A program made the translations under genes and the position numbers. A stretch of DNA of 64,000 nt from Streptomyces sp. SID13726 (GTDB taxonomy: Bacteria > Actinomycetota > Actinomycetes > Streptomycetales > Streptomycetaceae), in assembly GCF_010548375.1 (NCBI RefSeq), contig NZ_JAAGLY010000010.1, forward strand, positions 186,001-250,000. The letters are read 5' to 3'. The stretch's first letter is position 1. Each line of letters opens with the position of its first letter. The notes below the pieces were generated by a model. That model searched no databases. It saw only the letters and a program-made list of their open reading frames with translations, and was not told where the DNA came from. Shown here one piece after another: positions 1-8,510 of the stretch.

Positions 1-60
1 GAGCACGCCCCGCACGTCGTCCTCGTGGTGGTCCCCAGCCACACCCCCGAAAGGCCCCCC

Positions 61-1218
61 ATGCTCCCCGAGCCCCTACGCGGCCCCGCGTTCTCCTCCT
101 ACGCCCCGGAGGACGTCGGCTGGCTGCTCCAGGACCTCTCGGACGTGACGCTGGAGGCGCCGACCGAGGAGCGCGAGGAGGCCATCCAGAGCGGCGGCGC
201 GCACTACGCGGAGTCGCTGCCGGTGGAGTACCAGCCGAGCGACCACTACCAGGAGCTGTTCCAGGCGGCCCTGACGGAGTCCTCCGCGAGGCTCGCCCAG
301 GCCGTCGGCGCGGTCACGGAGATCGTGCTCCAGGAGCGCTCGCCGCACCCCGTCCTCGTCTCCCTGGCCCGCGCGGGCACCCCCGTCGGTGTCCTGATGC
401 GCCGCTGGGCGCAGTTCCGCCACGGCCTCGACCTGCCGCACTACGCGGTCTCCATCGTCCGCGGCCGCGGCATCGACGCCAACGCCCTGCGCTGGCTGGC
501 CGAACACCACGACCCCGCCGACGTCGTGTTCGTCGACGGCTGGACCGGCAAGGGTGCGATCACCCGCGAACTGACCGAGGCGATAAGGGAGTTCGAGGCG
601 CAGGGCGGCCCCGTCGGCTTCGACCCGGAGATCGCCGTACTGGCCGACCCGGGTTCGTGCGTGCGGACGTACGGCACCCGGGAGGACTTCCTGATCCCCT
701 CCGCGTGCCTCAACTCCACGGTGTCGGGTCTGATCTCGCGTACGGTCCTGCGCGCTGACCTGGTCGGTCCGGATGACTTCCACGGCGCCAAGTTCTACCG
801 CGAACTCGCGGGCGCGGACGTGTCGGTGGACTTCCTGGACGCCGTGGCCGCCCGCTTCCCCGAGGTCGTCGAGGCGGTCGGCGCGCAGGCCAAGGAGCTG
901 CTGGCCGGGGACCGGGAGCCGACCTGGGAGGGCTGGGCGGCCGTCGAGCGGATCAGCGAGGAGTACGGCATCCACGACGTGAACCTCGTCAAGCCGGGCG
1001 TCGGCGAGACCACCCGGGTGCTGCTGCGCCGGGTGCCCTGGAAGATCCTGGCGCGGGCCGGGGCGGGCGCCGACCTGGACCATGTACGCCTGTTGGCCGA
1101 GCAGAGAGGTGTCCCGGTGGAAGAGGTCGCCGAACTCCCGTACACCTGCGTGGGGTTGATCCACCCCAAGTACACGCGGGGCGCCACCGGCGCCGACGGC
1201 AGGGCGGTGGCCCTCTGA
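61..1218 (+). CDS. StiP / PRTase-like protein of Ter stress clusters
   Basis: A 385-residue cytosolic protein of the StiP family, often annotated as cysteine protease StiP. In actinobacteria this family sits in the biosynthetic arm of tellurite/Ter stress clusters beside a TRSP-type phosphoribosyltransferase and a HAD phosphatase. Around residues 155-165 it has VFVDGWTGKGAIT, which resembles a phosphoribosyltransferase PRPP loop, so a nucleotide-sugar-like role is as plausible as proteolysis. The ATG at 61 follows GAAAGG. The frame is open to the window edge and an in-frame GTG lies at 25, so the start is not certain. Its stop overlaps the start of the next gene (TGATG), meaning translational coupling. 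Family call is fairly sure; the reaction is not known. Confidence 0.75.
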   Translation: MLPEPLRGPAFSSYAPEDVGWLLQDLSDVTLEAPTEEREEAIQSGGAHYAESLPVEYQPSDHYQELFQAALTESSARLAQAVGAVTEIVLQERSPHPVLVSLARAGTPVGVLMRRWAQFRHGLDLPHYAVSIVRGRGIDANALRWLAEHHDPADVVFVDGWTGKGAITRELTEAIREFEAQGGPVGFDPEIAVLADPGSCVRTYGTREDFLIPSACLNSTVSGLISRTVLRADLVGPDDFHGAKFYRELAGADVSVDFLDAVAARFPEVVEAVGAQAKELLAGDREPTWEGWAAVERISEEYGIHDVNLVKPGVGETTRVLLRRVPWKILARAGAGADLDHVRLLAEQRGVPVEEVAELPYTCVGLIHPKYTRGATGADGRAVAL

Positions 1219-2045
1219 TGTCCGCCCAGGCCCCGGTGCTCGTCGCCAGCGACCTCGACCGCACCCTCATCTACTCCGCCGCCGCCCTCGCCCTCACCAT
1301 GCCCGACCCGCGCGCGCCCCGGCTGCTGTGCGTCGAGGTGCACGAGAGCAGGCCGCTGTCGTACATGACGGAGACGGCGGCCCAACTGCTCGCGGATCTG
1401 GGGGACTCGGCGGTCTTCGTGCCGACGACGACCCGTACCCGCAAGCAGTACCAGCGCATCAACCTCCCCGGCCCCGCGCCGACTTACGCGATCTGCGCGA
1501 ACGGCGGCCACCTGCTCGTCGACGGCGTCAGCGACCTCGACTGGCACGCCCGGGTCACGGCCCGGCTCGCCGACGAGTGCGCGCCGCTGGACGAGGTGCG
1601 TGCCCATCTGGAGGAGACGGCCGATCCGTTGTGGCTGCGCAAGCTCCGGATCGCCGAGGACCTCTTCGTCTACCTCGTCGTCGAGCGCGAACTGCTGCCC
1701 GAGGACTGGGTGAAGGAGTTCGCGGTCTGGGCCGAGGAGCGCGGCTGGACGGTCTCGCTCCAGGGCCGCAAGATCTACGCCGTCCCCAAGCCGCTCACCA
1801 AGAGCGCGGCCATGCGCGAGGTGGCCCGGCGCACCGGGGCCTCCCTGACGCTGGCCGCGGGCGACTCCCTGCTCGACGCCGACCTGCTGCTCGCCGCCGA
1901 CCGGGGCTGGCGGCCGGGCCACGGCGAGCTGGCGGACGCCGGCTGGACCGCCCCGGCGGTCAGCGCGCTGCCCGAGCGGGGTGTGCTGGCGGGGGAGCGG
2001 ATCCTGCGGGAGTTCCTGCGGGGGGCGCGGCAAGGGGCGGTCTGA
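1218..2045 (+). CDS. HAD-family hydrolase coupled to the StiP gene
   Basis: A 275-residue haloacid-dehalogenase-fold phosphatase. Motif I is SDLDRTL near residues 11-17, with the nucleophile Asp and the second Asp two residues later. The metal-binding motif GDSLLDADLL lies near residue 215. A lysine-containing region (PKPLTKSAAM) precedes it, as in Cof-type HADs. It starts on the ATG that overlaps the StiP stop codon and is therefore the second gene of that operon. In Ter clusters this HAD is thought to dephosphorylate an intermediate of the unknown metabolite. Substrate cannot be read from the sequence. Confidence 0.8.
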   Translation: MSAQAPVLVASDLDRTLIYSAAALALTMPDPRAPRLLCVEVHESRPLSYMTETAAQLLADLGDSAVFVPTTTRTRKQYQRINLPGPAPTYAICANGGHLLVDGVSDLDWHARVTARLADECAPLDEVRAHLEETADPLWLRKLRIAEDLFVYLVVERELLPEDWVKEFAVWAEERGWTVSLQGRKIYAVPKPLTKSAAMREVARRTGASLTLAAGDSLLDADLLLAADRGWRPGHGELADAGWTAPAVSALPERGVLAGERILREFLRGARQGAV

Positions 2046-2088
2046 GGGGTCTGAGCGTCCGGGGGCCTGGCGTACGCCGGGGGACGGT

Positions 2089-2136
2089 GGCTGGGGCTGG
2101 GGCTGGGGCTGGGGCTGGGGCTGGGGCTGGGGCCGG
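2089..2136. repeat. GGCTGG hexanucleotide array
   Basis: Seven exact copies of GGCTGG in a row and one degenerate copy (GGCCGG). It lies between the converging ends of the HAD and DedA genes, outside both. The G-rich strand could form a quadruplex; such simple repeats vary in copy number by slippage. Confidence 0.9.
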
Positions 2137-2173
2137 GGCCGAGGGCTGGGTTCCGGTCCCTGGGCCCGTCCGC

Positions 2174-2851
2174 CTACGACACCGGCTCCACGGACTCGCG
2201 TTCACGCCCCGCGTCCGTCGCCCCCGCCGCGCCCGCCCTGCGCCGCCCCGTCCCCGGGCGCCGGGACAGCCGTACCGCGACGAAGACCGCCACGGCCAGG
2301 ACCGCCGCCACGAGAACCACCTTCGAGTACGCCGACACGACCTCGGTGACCTGGGCCCAGTTGGCGCCCAGGGCGTGGCCCGCGAGGACGAACGCCGTGT
2401 TCCACAGGGCGCTGCCCAGGGTGGTCAGTGTCAGGAACACCGGCAGCGGCATGCGTTCGACGCCGGCCGGTACGGAGACCAGGCTGCGGAAGACCGGGAT
2501 CATGCGGCCGAAGAACACCGCCTTGGTGCCGTGCCGCAGGAACCAGGCCTCGGTCCGCTCGATGTCCGAGACCTTCACGAGGGGCAGCCGGGCCGCGAGC
2601 GCCACCGTGCGGTCACGGCCGAGGAGTGCGCCGACGCCGTAGAGCGCGAGGGCGCCGATCACCGAGCCCGCCGTCGTCCACAGCAGCACGGCGACCAGGC
2701 TCATCCGGCCGGTGCTCGCCGCGAAGCCCGCGAGCGGCAGGATCGCCTCGCTCGGGATGGGCGGGAAGAGGTTCTCCAGGGCGATGGCGACCCCGGCGCC
2801 GGGCGCGCCCAGCGTGTCCATGAGGCCGTTGACCCACTCGATGGCTGACAT
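2174..2851 (-). CDS. DedA-family membrane protein
   Basis: A 225-residue polytopic inner-membrane protein of the DedA/SNARE-associated (VTT domain) family, linked to membrane homeostasis and lipid scrambling. It shows the amphipathic re-entrant segment ENLFPPIPSE near residue 26, the arginine-rich GRMIPVFRSLVSVPAG block near residue 118, and late hydrophobic helices. The last 30 residues are basic and low-complexity. It converges with the HAD gene across the hexanucleotide array. A second DedA-type gene lies at 13692-14309. Confidence 0.88.
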   Translation of the reverse strand: MSAIEWVNGLMDTLGAPGAGVAIALENLFPPIPSEAILPLAGFAASTGRMSLVAVLLWTTAGSVIGALALYGVGALLGRDRTVALAARLPLVKVSDIERTEAWFLRHGTKAVFFGRMIPVFRSLVSVPAGVERMPLPVFLTLTTLGSALWNTAFVLAGHALGANWAQVTEVVSAYSKVVLVAAVLAVAVFVAVRLSRRPGTGRRRAGAAGATDAGRERESVEPVS

Positions 2852-2908
2852 GGGCCCACGCTAGGGAAGCGGACCTGAAGCCAACCTGAAGAGGCTTTCG
2901 TACGGCGG

Positions 2909-3127
2909 TCAGCCGCAGCAACCGCCGCCGCAGCACCCTCCGCCGCCGCCCGCCTGCGGGGCCGGAGCCGACGCGGACGCCGAGCCGCCCACCGCGACCG
3001 TCGACAGCAGCTTCACCGTGTCGTCGTGGCCGGCCGGGCAGTCGGCGGGGGCGGAGGACTCGGCCATGGGGCGGCTGAGTTCGAAGGTGTCGCCGCAGGT
3101 CCGGCAGCGGTACTCGTAGCGAGGCAT
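2909..3127 (-). CDS. FmdB-family zinc ribbon protein
   Basis: A 72-residue protein beginning MPRYEYRCRTCGDTFEL, the standard FmdB/CxxC_CxxC_SSSS start with a CRTC knuckle; the second metal-ligand pair is reduced to a single CPAG. The tail is a glycine/cysteine run (GGGGGCCGGGCCG) that adds four cysteines and may bind metal. Its function in the family is unknown; regulation of amide metabolism was only suggested for the founding member. It is transcribed away from the DedA gene end and may be downstream of the coiled-coil gene, 9 bp away. Confidence 0.85.
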   Translation of the reverse strand: MPRYEYRCRTCGDTFELSRPMAESSAPADCPAGHDDTVKLLSTVAVGGSASASAPAPQAGGGGGCCGGGCCG

Positions 3128-3136
3128 GGGGACAGG

Positions 3137-4513
3137 TTAGCCGTGCGCGCCGCCGCGCTCCTCACGGATCTGGGAGACCACCCGCGCCACCGACTGCCGT
3201 ACCGCCTCCGTCTCGGTCAGGAAGTGCCAGTAGTCGGGGTGGCGGCCCTCCAGGGAGGCGACCGCCCGGTCCAGGCGGGCCACCGAGTCGTCCAGGGGGC
3301 GGGCATGCCGTGGGTCGGGGGTGTTGCGGCCGCTCATGGCGAGGCGCTGGGCGTCCCGGATGGCGAAGCGGGTGCGGTCGATCTCCTGCTGGGGGTCCTT
3401 CTGCACGGCGTTGAGGCGGCGCAGCCGGTCGCCGGCGGCGGAGACGGACTCGTCGGTGGTGTTGAGCAGCGCGCGGACCGTGGAGAGCAGGGAGGTCGCG
3501 TCCGGCCAGCGCTGTTCGTCGCGCGCGGTCCTGGCCTCGCGGAGCTTCCGCTCGGCCTGCCGGACGTTCTCCGCGGCCTGGTCCGGGACGTGCTGGAGGT
3601 CCTGCCAGCAGGCGGCCGTGAAGCGCCGGCGCAACTCGCTGAGCACCGGGTCGACCTGGCCCGCGCGCGTGGTGAGGGCCTCGGCGCGGGTGCGCAGGGA
3701 GACCAGCCGGTGGTCGATCTCCGCGGCCCGCTCCGGCAGCCGCTCGGCCTCCACCCGGATCGACTCGGCCTCCCGGGCGACCCGCTCGGCCCGCTCCAGG
3801 GTCGTCGGCACGCCGTGCTGTCCGGCGCCCTGGTTGAGCTTGGTCAGCTCGGGGCCCAGGGCGGCCAGCCGGGCGGCGAGGCCGTCGGCCTTCAGCCCCG
3901 ACTCCCGTACGGCGTCCAGGGCGTTGGAGGCCGCCAGCAGACCCTGCCGGGCGCGCTCGACGGCCGGGGCGAGCCGGGCCAGCTGGGTCTCGGCCTTGCC
4001 GAGGAGCGGGCCGAGGCTGTCGCCGAAGCGGTCCAGCTCCTTCTTGACGTTGCCCAGGTCGTCCTTGGCCTGGGTGAGTTCGGTGCGCGCCTGGACGGCG
4101 ACCGAGGCCTCCAGGTCGTCCCGGTCGAGGTCGTGGGCGTCGACGGCCTCGATGTAGCGGTGGCTGGCCTCGTCGATCCGCCCGCTGACCGCCGCGAAGT
4201 CGGCGACCGCCCGCCGGGCGGCGGGGGAGTCGTCGACGGCCGTGATGGTCTCTATCGAGATCCGCAGGTCCCGCTGGGCGGTGTCCAGTTCGTAGAACGC
4301 GGCCGCGGCGGCGTCCTTCGCCGCCTGCGCCTCGGCCCGCTGGCTCTCCGCCCGGCCGCCGAACCAGCGCCGGGTGCCGCCGCCGGCGAACGCGGCCGGC
4401 AGCGCGAGCGCGGCGAGCAGTGGCAGACCGACGAGGGTGAGGGTGTCCTTGAGCGCCCGGCGCTGTGCGCGCGGCACCGATGACGAGTACGGCTGCGATG
4501 GAATCGCCGTCAC
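3137..4513 (-). CDS. Membrane-anchored coiled-coil protein, unknown function
   Basis: A 458-residue protein with one transmembrane segment near residues 25-45 (TLVGLPLLAALALPAAFAGG). The rest is almost wholly alpha-helical and rich in Ala, Glu, Arg and Leu with heptad-like spacing, so a long coiled coil is likely. No catalytic motif was found. It looks like a conserved streptomycete protein of unknown role, possibly a structural or scaffolding factor at the membrane. The FmdB gene follows after 9 bp. The ATG at 4513 is the first start and precedes the hydrophobic segment. Confidence 0.65.
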   Translation of the reverse strand: MTAIPSQPYSSSVPRAQRRALKDTLTLVGLPLLAALALPAAFAGGGTRRWFGGRAESQRAEAQAAKDAAAAAFYELDTAQRDLRISIETITAVDDSPAARRAVADFAAVSGRIDEASHRYIEAVDAHDLDRDDLEASVAVQARTELTQAKDDLGNVKKELDRFGDSLGPLLGKAETQLARLAPAVERARQGLLAASNALDAVRESGLKADGLAARLAALGPELTKLNQGAGQHGVPTTLERAERVAREAESIRVEAERLPERAAEIDHRLVSLRTRAEALTTRAGQVDPVLSELRRRFTAACWQDLQHVPDQAAENVRQAERKLREARTARDEQRWPDATSLLSTVRALLNTTDESVSAAGDRLRRLNAVQKDPQQEIDRTRFAIRDAQRLAMSGRNTPDPRHARPLDDSVARLDRAVASLEGRHPDYWHFLTETEAVRQSVARVVSQIREERGGAHG

Positions 4514-4593
4514 ATCCCTCTCCCGTGCTGTGTTCCGTCCTTGCGGTGCCCGGTGTCATTCTCCCACCGGTGAAGGACGAACACACGGGCCGG

Positions 4594-5364
4594 TCAGTTC
4601 GCGGTTCGCACCGTGACCTTCCCGTCTCCGCTCTGGGCGGACACGAGGTGGTCGCTGGAGTCGGAGCGGGGCACGGACACGTCGACGCCGCCGTCACCGG
4701 TCTTCGTGTCCACGCGGTAGGTGGCCTTCGGCAGCTCGACGGTCACCGAGCCGTCGCCGCTGCGGGTCTCCACGCGGTCCGGTACGGCGGCCAGGCGCAG
4801 GTGGACCGAGCCGTCGCCGGTGCGGGCGGTGACCTGGCGGGAGGTGACCTCCGCGCGCATCGAGCCGTCGCCGGTGCGCAGCTTCAGGGGGCCGCTGGAG
4901 TCGGTGACCCGCACGGAGCCGTCTCCCGTGCTGATGTCGAGCGGCTGGGTGAAGCCGCGGGCCCGCACGCTGCCGTCGCCGTCCTCGACCTTCACGGCGA
5001 TGTCCCGGGGCACCTCGATGCGGTGCTTGGCGGCGCAGTCGGCTATGACGCCGCTGCACTTCATCCGCAGCTTGAGCCGGTCGCCCCGCATCGACCAGGT
5101 CACCTCGGGATCCTTGCCGACCGCGACGGTGCCCTGGAACCAGCGGGTGACCTCGACTGTGCCCGACTTGTTCGAGTCGGCGGCGACGATCTCCAGCGCC
5201 GAGTCGTCGGAGTCGATGGTGAGGGTGCGGCCCTCAAGGGCGAAGGACTTGTGGTCCGGGGTCTTGTCGTCCCCGGCGGAGGCACCGCAGGCGGTGGCCC
5301 CCGCGACGACGAGCGCGACGACCCCGGCCGCGGCGGCGGCACGTGCGGGAACGGAACGGACCAT
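4594..5364 (-). CDS. DUF4097-type beta-repeat lipoprotein
   Basis: A 256-residue predicted lipoprotein. The ATG at 5364 is chosen because GGGGAGA precedes it; an upstream start at 5412 would spoil the signal peptide. The signal peptide ends at the lipobox AGATAC near residue 27. The mature part contains at least five GDGSV/GDGG units spaced about 18-24 residues apart, the pattern of DUF4097 beta-helix-like adhesin repeats. Proteins of this kind are displayed outside the membrane; no ligand is known. Several Asp/Ser pairs could bind calcium, which is inference. Confidence 0.75.
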   Translation of the reverse strand: MVRSVPARAAAAAGVVALVVAGATACGASAGDDKTPDHKSFALEGRTLTIDSDDSALEIVAADSNKSGTVEVTRWFQGTVAVGKDPEVTWSMRGDRLKLRMKCSGVIADCAAKHRIEVPRDIAVKVEDGDGSVRARGFTQPLDISTGDGSVRVTDSSGPLKLRTGDGSMRAEVTSRQVTARTGDGSVHLRLAAVPDRVETRSGDGSVTVELPKATYRVDTKTGDGGVDVSVPRSDSSDHLVSAQSGDGKVTVRTAN

Positions 5365-5580
5365 GACGATCTCCCCCTGATCTGGGCCCCGGACGGGGCC
5401 GGTCGCGGGCACTCCGCGACCCTTGCTCCGACCCTAGGGACCGGGGCGGTGACCGGGGATCCGGGTCGCTCCCGGATTCGGGGTGGGGTTTTCCCCCGTA
5501 CCGACCCTGAGTCCGCCCGGACCCCCGAGTAAGGGTTTGCAGGACAGGGCCCAGGGCAAGGTAGGCTGTCGACTCGTCTC

Positions 5581-5652
<72 letters not shown>

Positions 5653-5660
5653 CACCGAAG

Positions 5661-5690
5661 AGGACCCCGGCCGATCTCGGCCGGGGTCCT
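5661..5690 (+). terminator. Hairpin after tRNA-Val
   Basis: Perfect 13-bp arms 5661-5673 and 5678-5690 (AGGACCCCGGCCG) around an ATCT loop, eight bases after the tRNA. There is no T run, as usual in streptomycetes. It also lies at the end of the convergent gene at 5698-6042, so it may serve both. Confidence 0.8.
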
Positions 5691-5697
5691 TCGGCGT

Positions 5698-6042
5698 TCA
5701 CCCGGTCCGCTCCTCCCGGGGTTCGTGCGCGTGCTTCAGGCTGCTGCGGGCTTCGACGCGCTCCGGGTCGGCCACGTCCGTCCAGAAGCGGTGGGTGGTG
5801 ACGAAGACCGCGAGTTCGTGTTCGCGCTGCCGGAGCTTCTCCACCTCGGCCTGTTCGTCCGGGGTCCAGCCGGGGGAGGCGGGGCGCTCCACCTTCCGCC
5901 AGCCGTTGGTGTCGCTGAAGCCGTCCAGGGGCGCGACCGACCAGGGGAGCCGCTTGAGCAGGGCCGACAGCTCGGCCCGGACCTGATGCAGCTCCTCCTG
6001 ACCGGCGAGGAGGTCACTCGGAAAGTCATAGGTCTTAGCCAC
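5698..6042 (-). CDS. Conserved small protein, unknown function
   Basis: A 114-residue soluble protein, acidic to neutral, mainly helical. It contains a Trp-rich region (LPWSVAPLDGF, GWTPDEQAEVEKLR, FWTDV) and reads like a streptomycete-specific conserved protein. No known domain or catalytic motif was recognised and neighbours give no hint. The ATG at 6042 begins MAKTYDFPSDLLAGQEEL. Coding status is supported by clean third-position G+C bias and its compact fit between the tRNA terminator and the next promoter. Confidence 0.6.
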   Translation of the reverse strand: MAKTYDFPSDLLAGQEELHQVRAELSALLKRLPWSVAPLDGFSDTNGWRKVERPASPGWTPDEQAEVEKLRQREHELAVFVTTHRFWTDVADPERVEARSSLKHAHEPREERTG

Positions 6043-6134
6043 GCCACAATGCTACGCCTGTTCGATTTTGGGTTGCGAGTGTCTTCTGGAGGTTCATGCG
6101 AACGGACGGCACCGCCCGGCTAGCGTGGCCCCTC

Positions 6135-7064
6135 ATGACGCACTCGGAGATCGAGATCACCGCGGAACTGGTCCGGGAACTGCTCCTCGAACACCATCCC
6201 GACCTGGCCGGACTCCCGGTGCGGCTCGGTGCGCGGGGCTGGGACAACCAGGTGTGGCGGGTCGGCGACGATCTCGCCGTACGGCTGCCCTGGGCGACGC
6301 CCACCGCGGACGAACTGCTGCGCAAGGAGCACGCCTGGCTGCCCGTGCTCGCCCCCGGGCTGCCGCTGCCGGTTCCCGTCCCGCGCCGCCTCAGCGAGCC
6401 CTCCGAGCGGTTCCCGCGGCCCTGGACCGTCACCACCTGGGTGCCGGGCACGCCCGCCGACCTGGCGCCCGCCACGCGCGCGGAGGCGGCCGCCGACAGC
6501 CTGGCCGCGTTCCTGACGGCCCTTCACCGGCCCGCCCCCGACGGGGCACCGGTCAGCCGTGACGGCCGGGGCGGGCCGCCGGCCGAGCACGCCGAGGGGT
6601 TCGCCCGGGGCCTGGCCGCGGTCACCGAGGCGGGGCTGATCCCCGACCCGGACGCCGTCCGCGCGGTGTGGGAGGACGCCGTCACCGCGCCCGTGTGGAC
6701 GGGCCCGGCGATGTGGTTGCACGGCGATCTGCACCCGGCCAACGTCCTCACCGCGGACGGCACCTTCTGCGGGGTGATCGACTTCGGCGACCTCTGCACG
6801 GGCGACCCGGCCTGCGACCTCTCCGCCGCGTGGAGCCTCCTGCCGGACGGCGCCGTCGACCGCTTCCACGCCGCGTACCGGCCGGCCCCGGACCCGGCGA
6901 CCCTGCGCCGCGCCCGCGGCTGGGCCGTACTGCGCGCCTTCGGCGGCCTCCTCATCGGCGAGGCCGGCCGCAAGGGCCGACCCGGAGGCAAGCCGACATG
7001 GGGTCCGCCCGCCGAGGCCGCGCTCAGGAGGCTTGTCGGGACGGCCCGTGCGGTCGGCCGCTGA
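6135..7064 (+). CDS. Aminoglycoside phosphotransferase-family kinase
   Basis: A 309-residue small-molecule kinase of the APH/choline-kinase fold. The catalytic loop is HGDLHPANVL near residue 196, and the metal-binding motif IDFGDLCTGDPACDLS follows about 20 residues later. Substrate may be an aminoglycoside, a macrolide or an ordinary metabolite. The start at 6135 fits the family N-terminus (MTHSEIEITAELV) and a TAGCGT -10 box at 6119-6124 that would give a leaderless mRNA. An ATG at 6096 with GGAGG upstream is a real alternative and would add 13 residues. The P-loop kinase gene follows. Confidence 0.85.
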   Translation: MTHSEIEITAELVRELLLEHHPDLAGLPVRLGARGWDNQVWRVGDDLAVRLPWATPTADELLRKEHAWLPVLAPGLPLPVPVPRRLSEPSERFPRPWTVTTWVPGTPADLAPATRAEAAADSLAAFLTALHRPAPDGAPVSRDGRGGPPAEHAEGFARGLAAVTEAGLIPDPDAVRAVWEDAVTAPVWTGPAMWLHGDLHPANVLTADGTFCGVIDFGDLCTGDPACDLSAAWSLLPDGAVDRFHAAYRPAPDPATLRRARGWAVLRAFGGLLIGEAGRKGRPGGKPTWGPPAEAALRRLVGTARAVGR

Positions 7065-7159
7065 TGGGTGCTCGGGGTGGTGGGGGCGATGGGGGCGCTC
7101 GGGGCGCTCGGGGCGATGGGAGTGGCGGGTCGGCGGCGTCGGGCGGACCGGACGAGCCC

Positions 7160-7243
7160 GTGTCCGTCCATGGCGGTCCCATGCCCGTCCATGGCGGGTT
7201 CGTGTCCGTCCACGGCGGGCTCGTGTCCGTCCACCGCGGGCTC
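7160..7243 (+). repeat. Four tandem 21-bp repeats at the start of a kinase gene
   Basis: Units begin at 7160, 7181, 7202 and 7223. They begin GTGTCCGTCC, ATGCCCGTCC, GTGTCCGTCC and GTGTCCGTCC, and differ at a few positions. Each encodes seven residues (roughly VSVHGGL), and each begins with a codon that can serve as a start. Confidence 0.9.
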
Positions 7244-7759
7244 GTCGTGCTGGTCGGTCCGCCCGCCTCCGGCAAGACCGCCTTCCGCCGTGAGCTGGTC
7301 GCCCAGGGGCGGATCGACCCGGAGGCCGTCGTCTCCAGCGACGACATCCGCGCGGAGCTCTTCGCCGGTTCGCCCTCCGCCGACCCGGAGGTCTTCGACG
7401 AGCGGGACCGGCGGATCGGCGCGAGGCTCGCGGCCGGGCTCGTCGCCGTGGCCGAGTCGACGAACGTCACCCCCGAGGCACGCGCGCGACTGGCGGCCCT
7501 CGCACGGCGGTTCGGGGCCCCGGTGACCGTGCTGCGGTTCGCCCAGGACGAGGACGTACTGCTCCGGCAGCACGAGGAACGGGCGCGGGACGACATGTCC
7601 GCCGCGGACGTCAGCGCGTACGCCGCGGTCATGCGGCGGCACGCGAGCCGGGACCAACTGCTCGCGGAGGGCGCGGCGTTCGTCCACGACGTGCCCGGAC
7701 GCGGCCAGGGCGTCACGGCCGCGGAGGCCGCCCGGAGGTTCACCTTCGGACGGCCCTAG
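7181..7759 (+). CDS. P-loop kinase-like AAA-family ATPase
   Basis: About 192 residues. It has a Walker A motif GPPASGKT near residue 27, a VVSSDDIR segment typical of the zeta-toxin/polynucleotide-kinase-like P-loop kinases, and an arginine-rich lid (LLRQHEERARDD). It probably phosphorylates a small molecule, nucleic acid end or tRNA; the substrate is unknown. The start is ambiguous because the N-terminus is built from four 21-bp repeats each opening with GTG or ATG. The first ATG is used here; GTG at 7160, 7202 or 7223 are equally possible and no clear ribosome binding site is visible. It follows the phosphotransferase gene by about 115 bp. Confidence 0.7.
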   Translation: MPVHGGFVSVHGGLVSVHRGLVVLVGPPASGKTAFRRELVAQGRIDPEAVVSSDDIRAELFAGSPSADPEVFDERDRRIGARLAAGLVAVAESTNVTPEARARLAALARRFGAPVTVLRFAQDEDVLLRQHEERARDDMSAADVSAYAAVMRRHASRDQLLAEGAAFVHDVPGRGQGVTAAEAARRFTFGRP

Positions 7760-7818
7760 GACACGGGGCGGCGGGCGGGCACGGTCAACGACCAGGTCTG
7801 GTCAACGAGCAGGCCCGG

Positions 7819-8367
7819 TCAGCGGCGGCCGCCGAACTCCCAGTCGTGCACCTCGACCGCGGCGTACCGGACCGGATCGAGGACGGCGCGGGCCCGCTCC
7901 GGTCCCGGGGCCCGGACCAGTGCCGCCGTGCCCAGCCAGGTGTCGCCGTCGTCGGAGAGCAGCGGGCCGAACGCGATCAGGTCGTCCCGGTCGGACGGTA
8001 CGGCGAGTTCGGCGGGGTGTGCCGGGCCGAGCCCCAGGACCAGGTACCGGTCGCCCCCGGTACGGCCGCCCGGGAAGTCCCACATCGTGCGGCCCAGCAG
8101 ATCGCGCCAGCGCCGCAGCAGCACGTCCCGGTACGCGCCCGCCTGGTAGTTGGGCTCGTCGAAGGCGAACGCCCGCGCGGCGGCGGGATCGGGCAGCTCG
8201 ACGATGTGCACGCTCCCGGTGGGCGTCTCGCCGTCGGCGCCGAACGTCGGCCCACGGGCGATCAGTTCGGCCTCGTAGCCGTCCATGTAGGACCAGTGCG
8301 CCTCCCCCAGCTCCTCGCGCAGCGGCAGCGAGCCGGGCCGGTCACGGTGGTAGCAGAAGAACTCCAT
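7819..8367 (-). CDS. YCII-related domain protein
   Basis: A 182-residue cytosolic protein with two YCII-like ferredoxin-fold halves. The first half has ELGEAHWSYMDGYEAELIARGP and the pattern GSVHIVELPDPAAARAFAFDEPN; the second has LGTAALVRAPGPERARAVL and ends VEVHDWEFGGRR. The His and Asp pair seen in YciI proteins is present in the first half. YciI-like proteins may act in stress or chlorinated-compound metabolism, but here the role is unknown. The start at 8367 gives the usual MEFFCYHRDRPGS opening. Confidence 0.75.
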   Translation of the reverse strand: MEFFCYHRDRPGSLPLREELGEAHWSYMDGYEAELIARGPTFGADGETPTGSVHIVELPDPAAARAFAFDEPNYQAGAYRDVLLRRWRDLLGRTMWDFPGGRTGGDRYLVLGLGPAHPAELAVPSDRDDLIAFGPLLSDDGDTWLGTAALVRAPGPERARAVLDPVRYAAVEVHDWEFGGRR

Positions 8368-8510
8368 GACCCCAGAGCCTCGTCCACCGTACGACGGCTT
8401 CTCAACGGCATTTGGCGCAGCCTTCGTCCAAGTGCCGCCGTTCCTTTGTCCATGGACCCGGTGCGCCGCCGGGGGCGAGGGTCGGTGCATGAGCGTGGAT
8501 CTTCAGAGGC

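Noticed and set aside
7160..7243. The 21-bp repeats as a CRISPR array
   Set aside because: Units are directly joined with no spacers and are in frame with a kinase gene.
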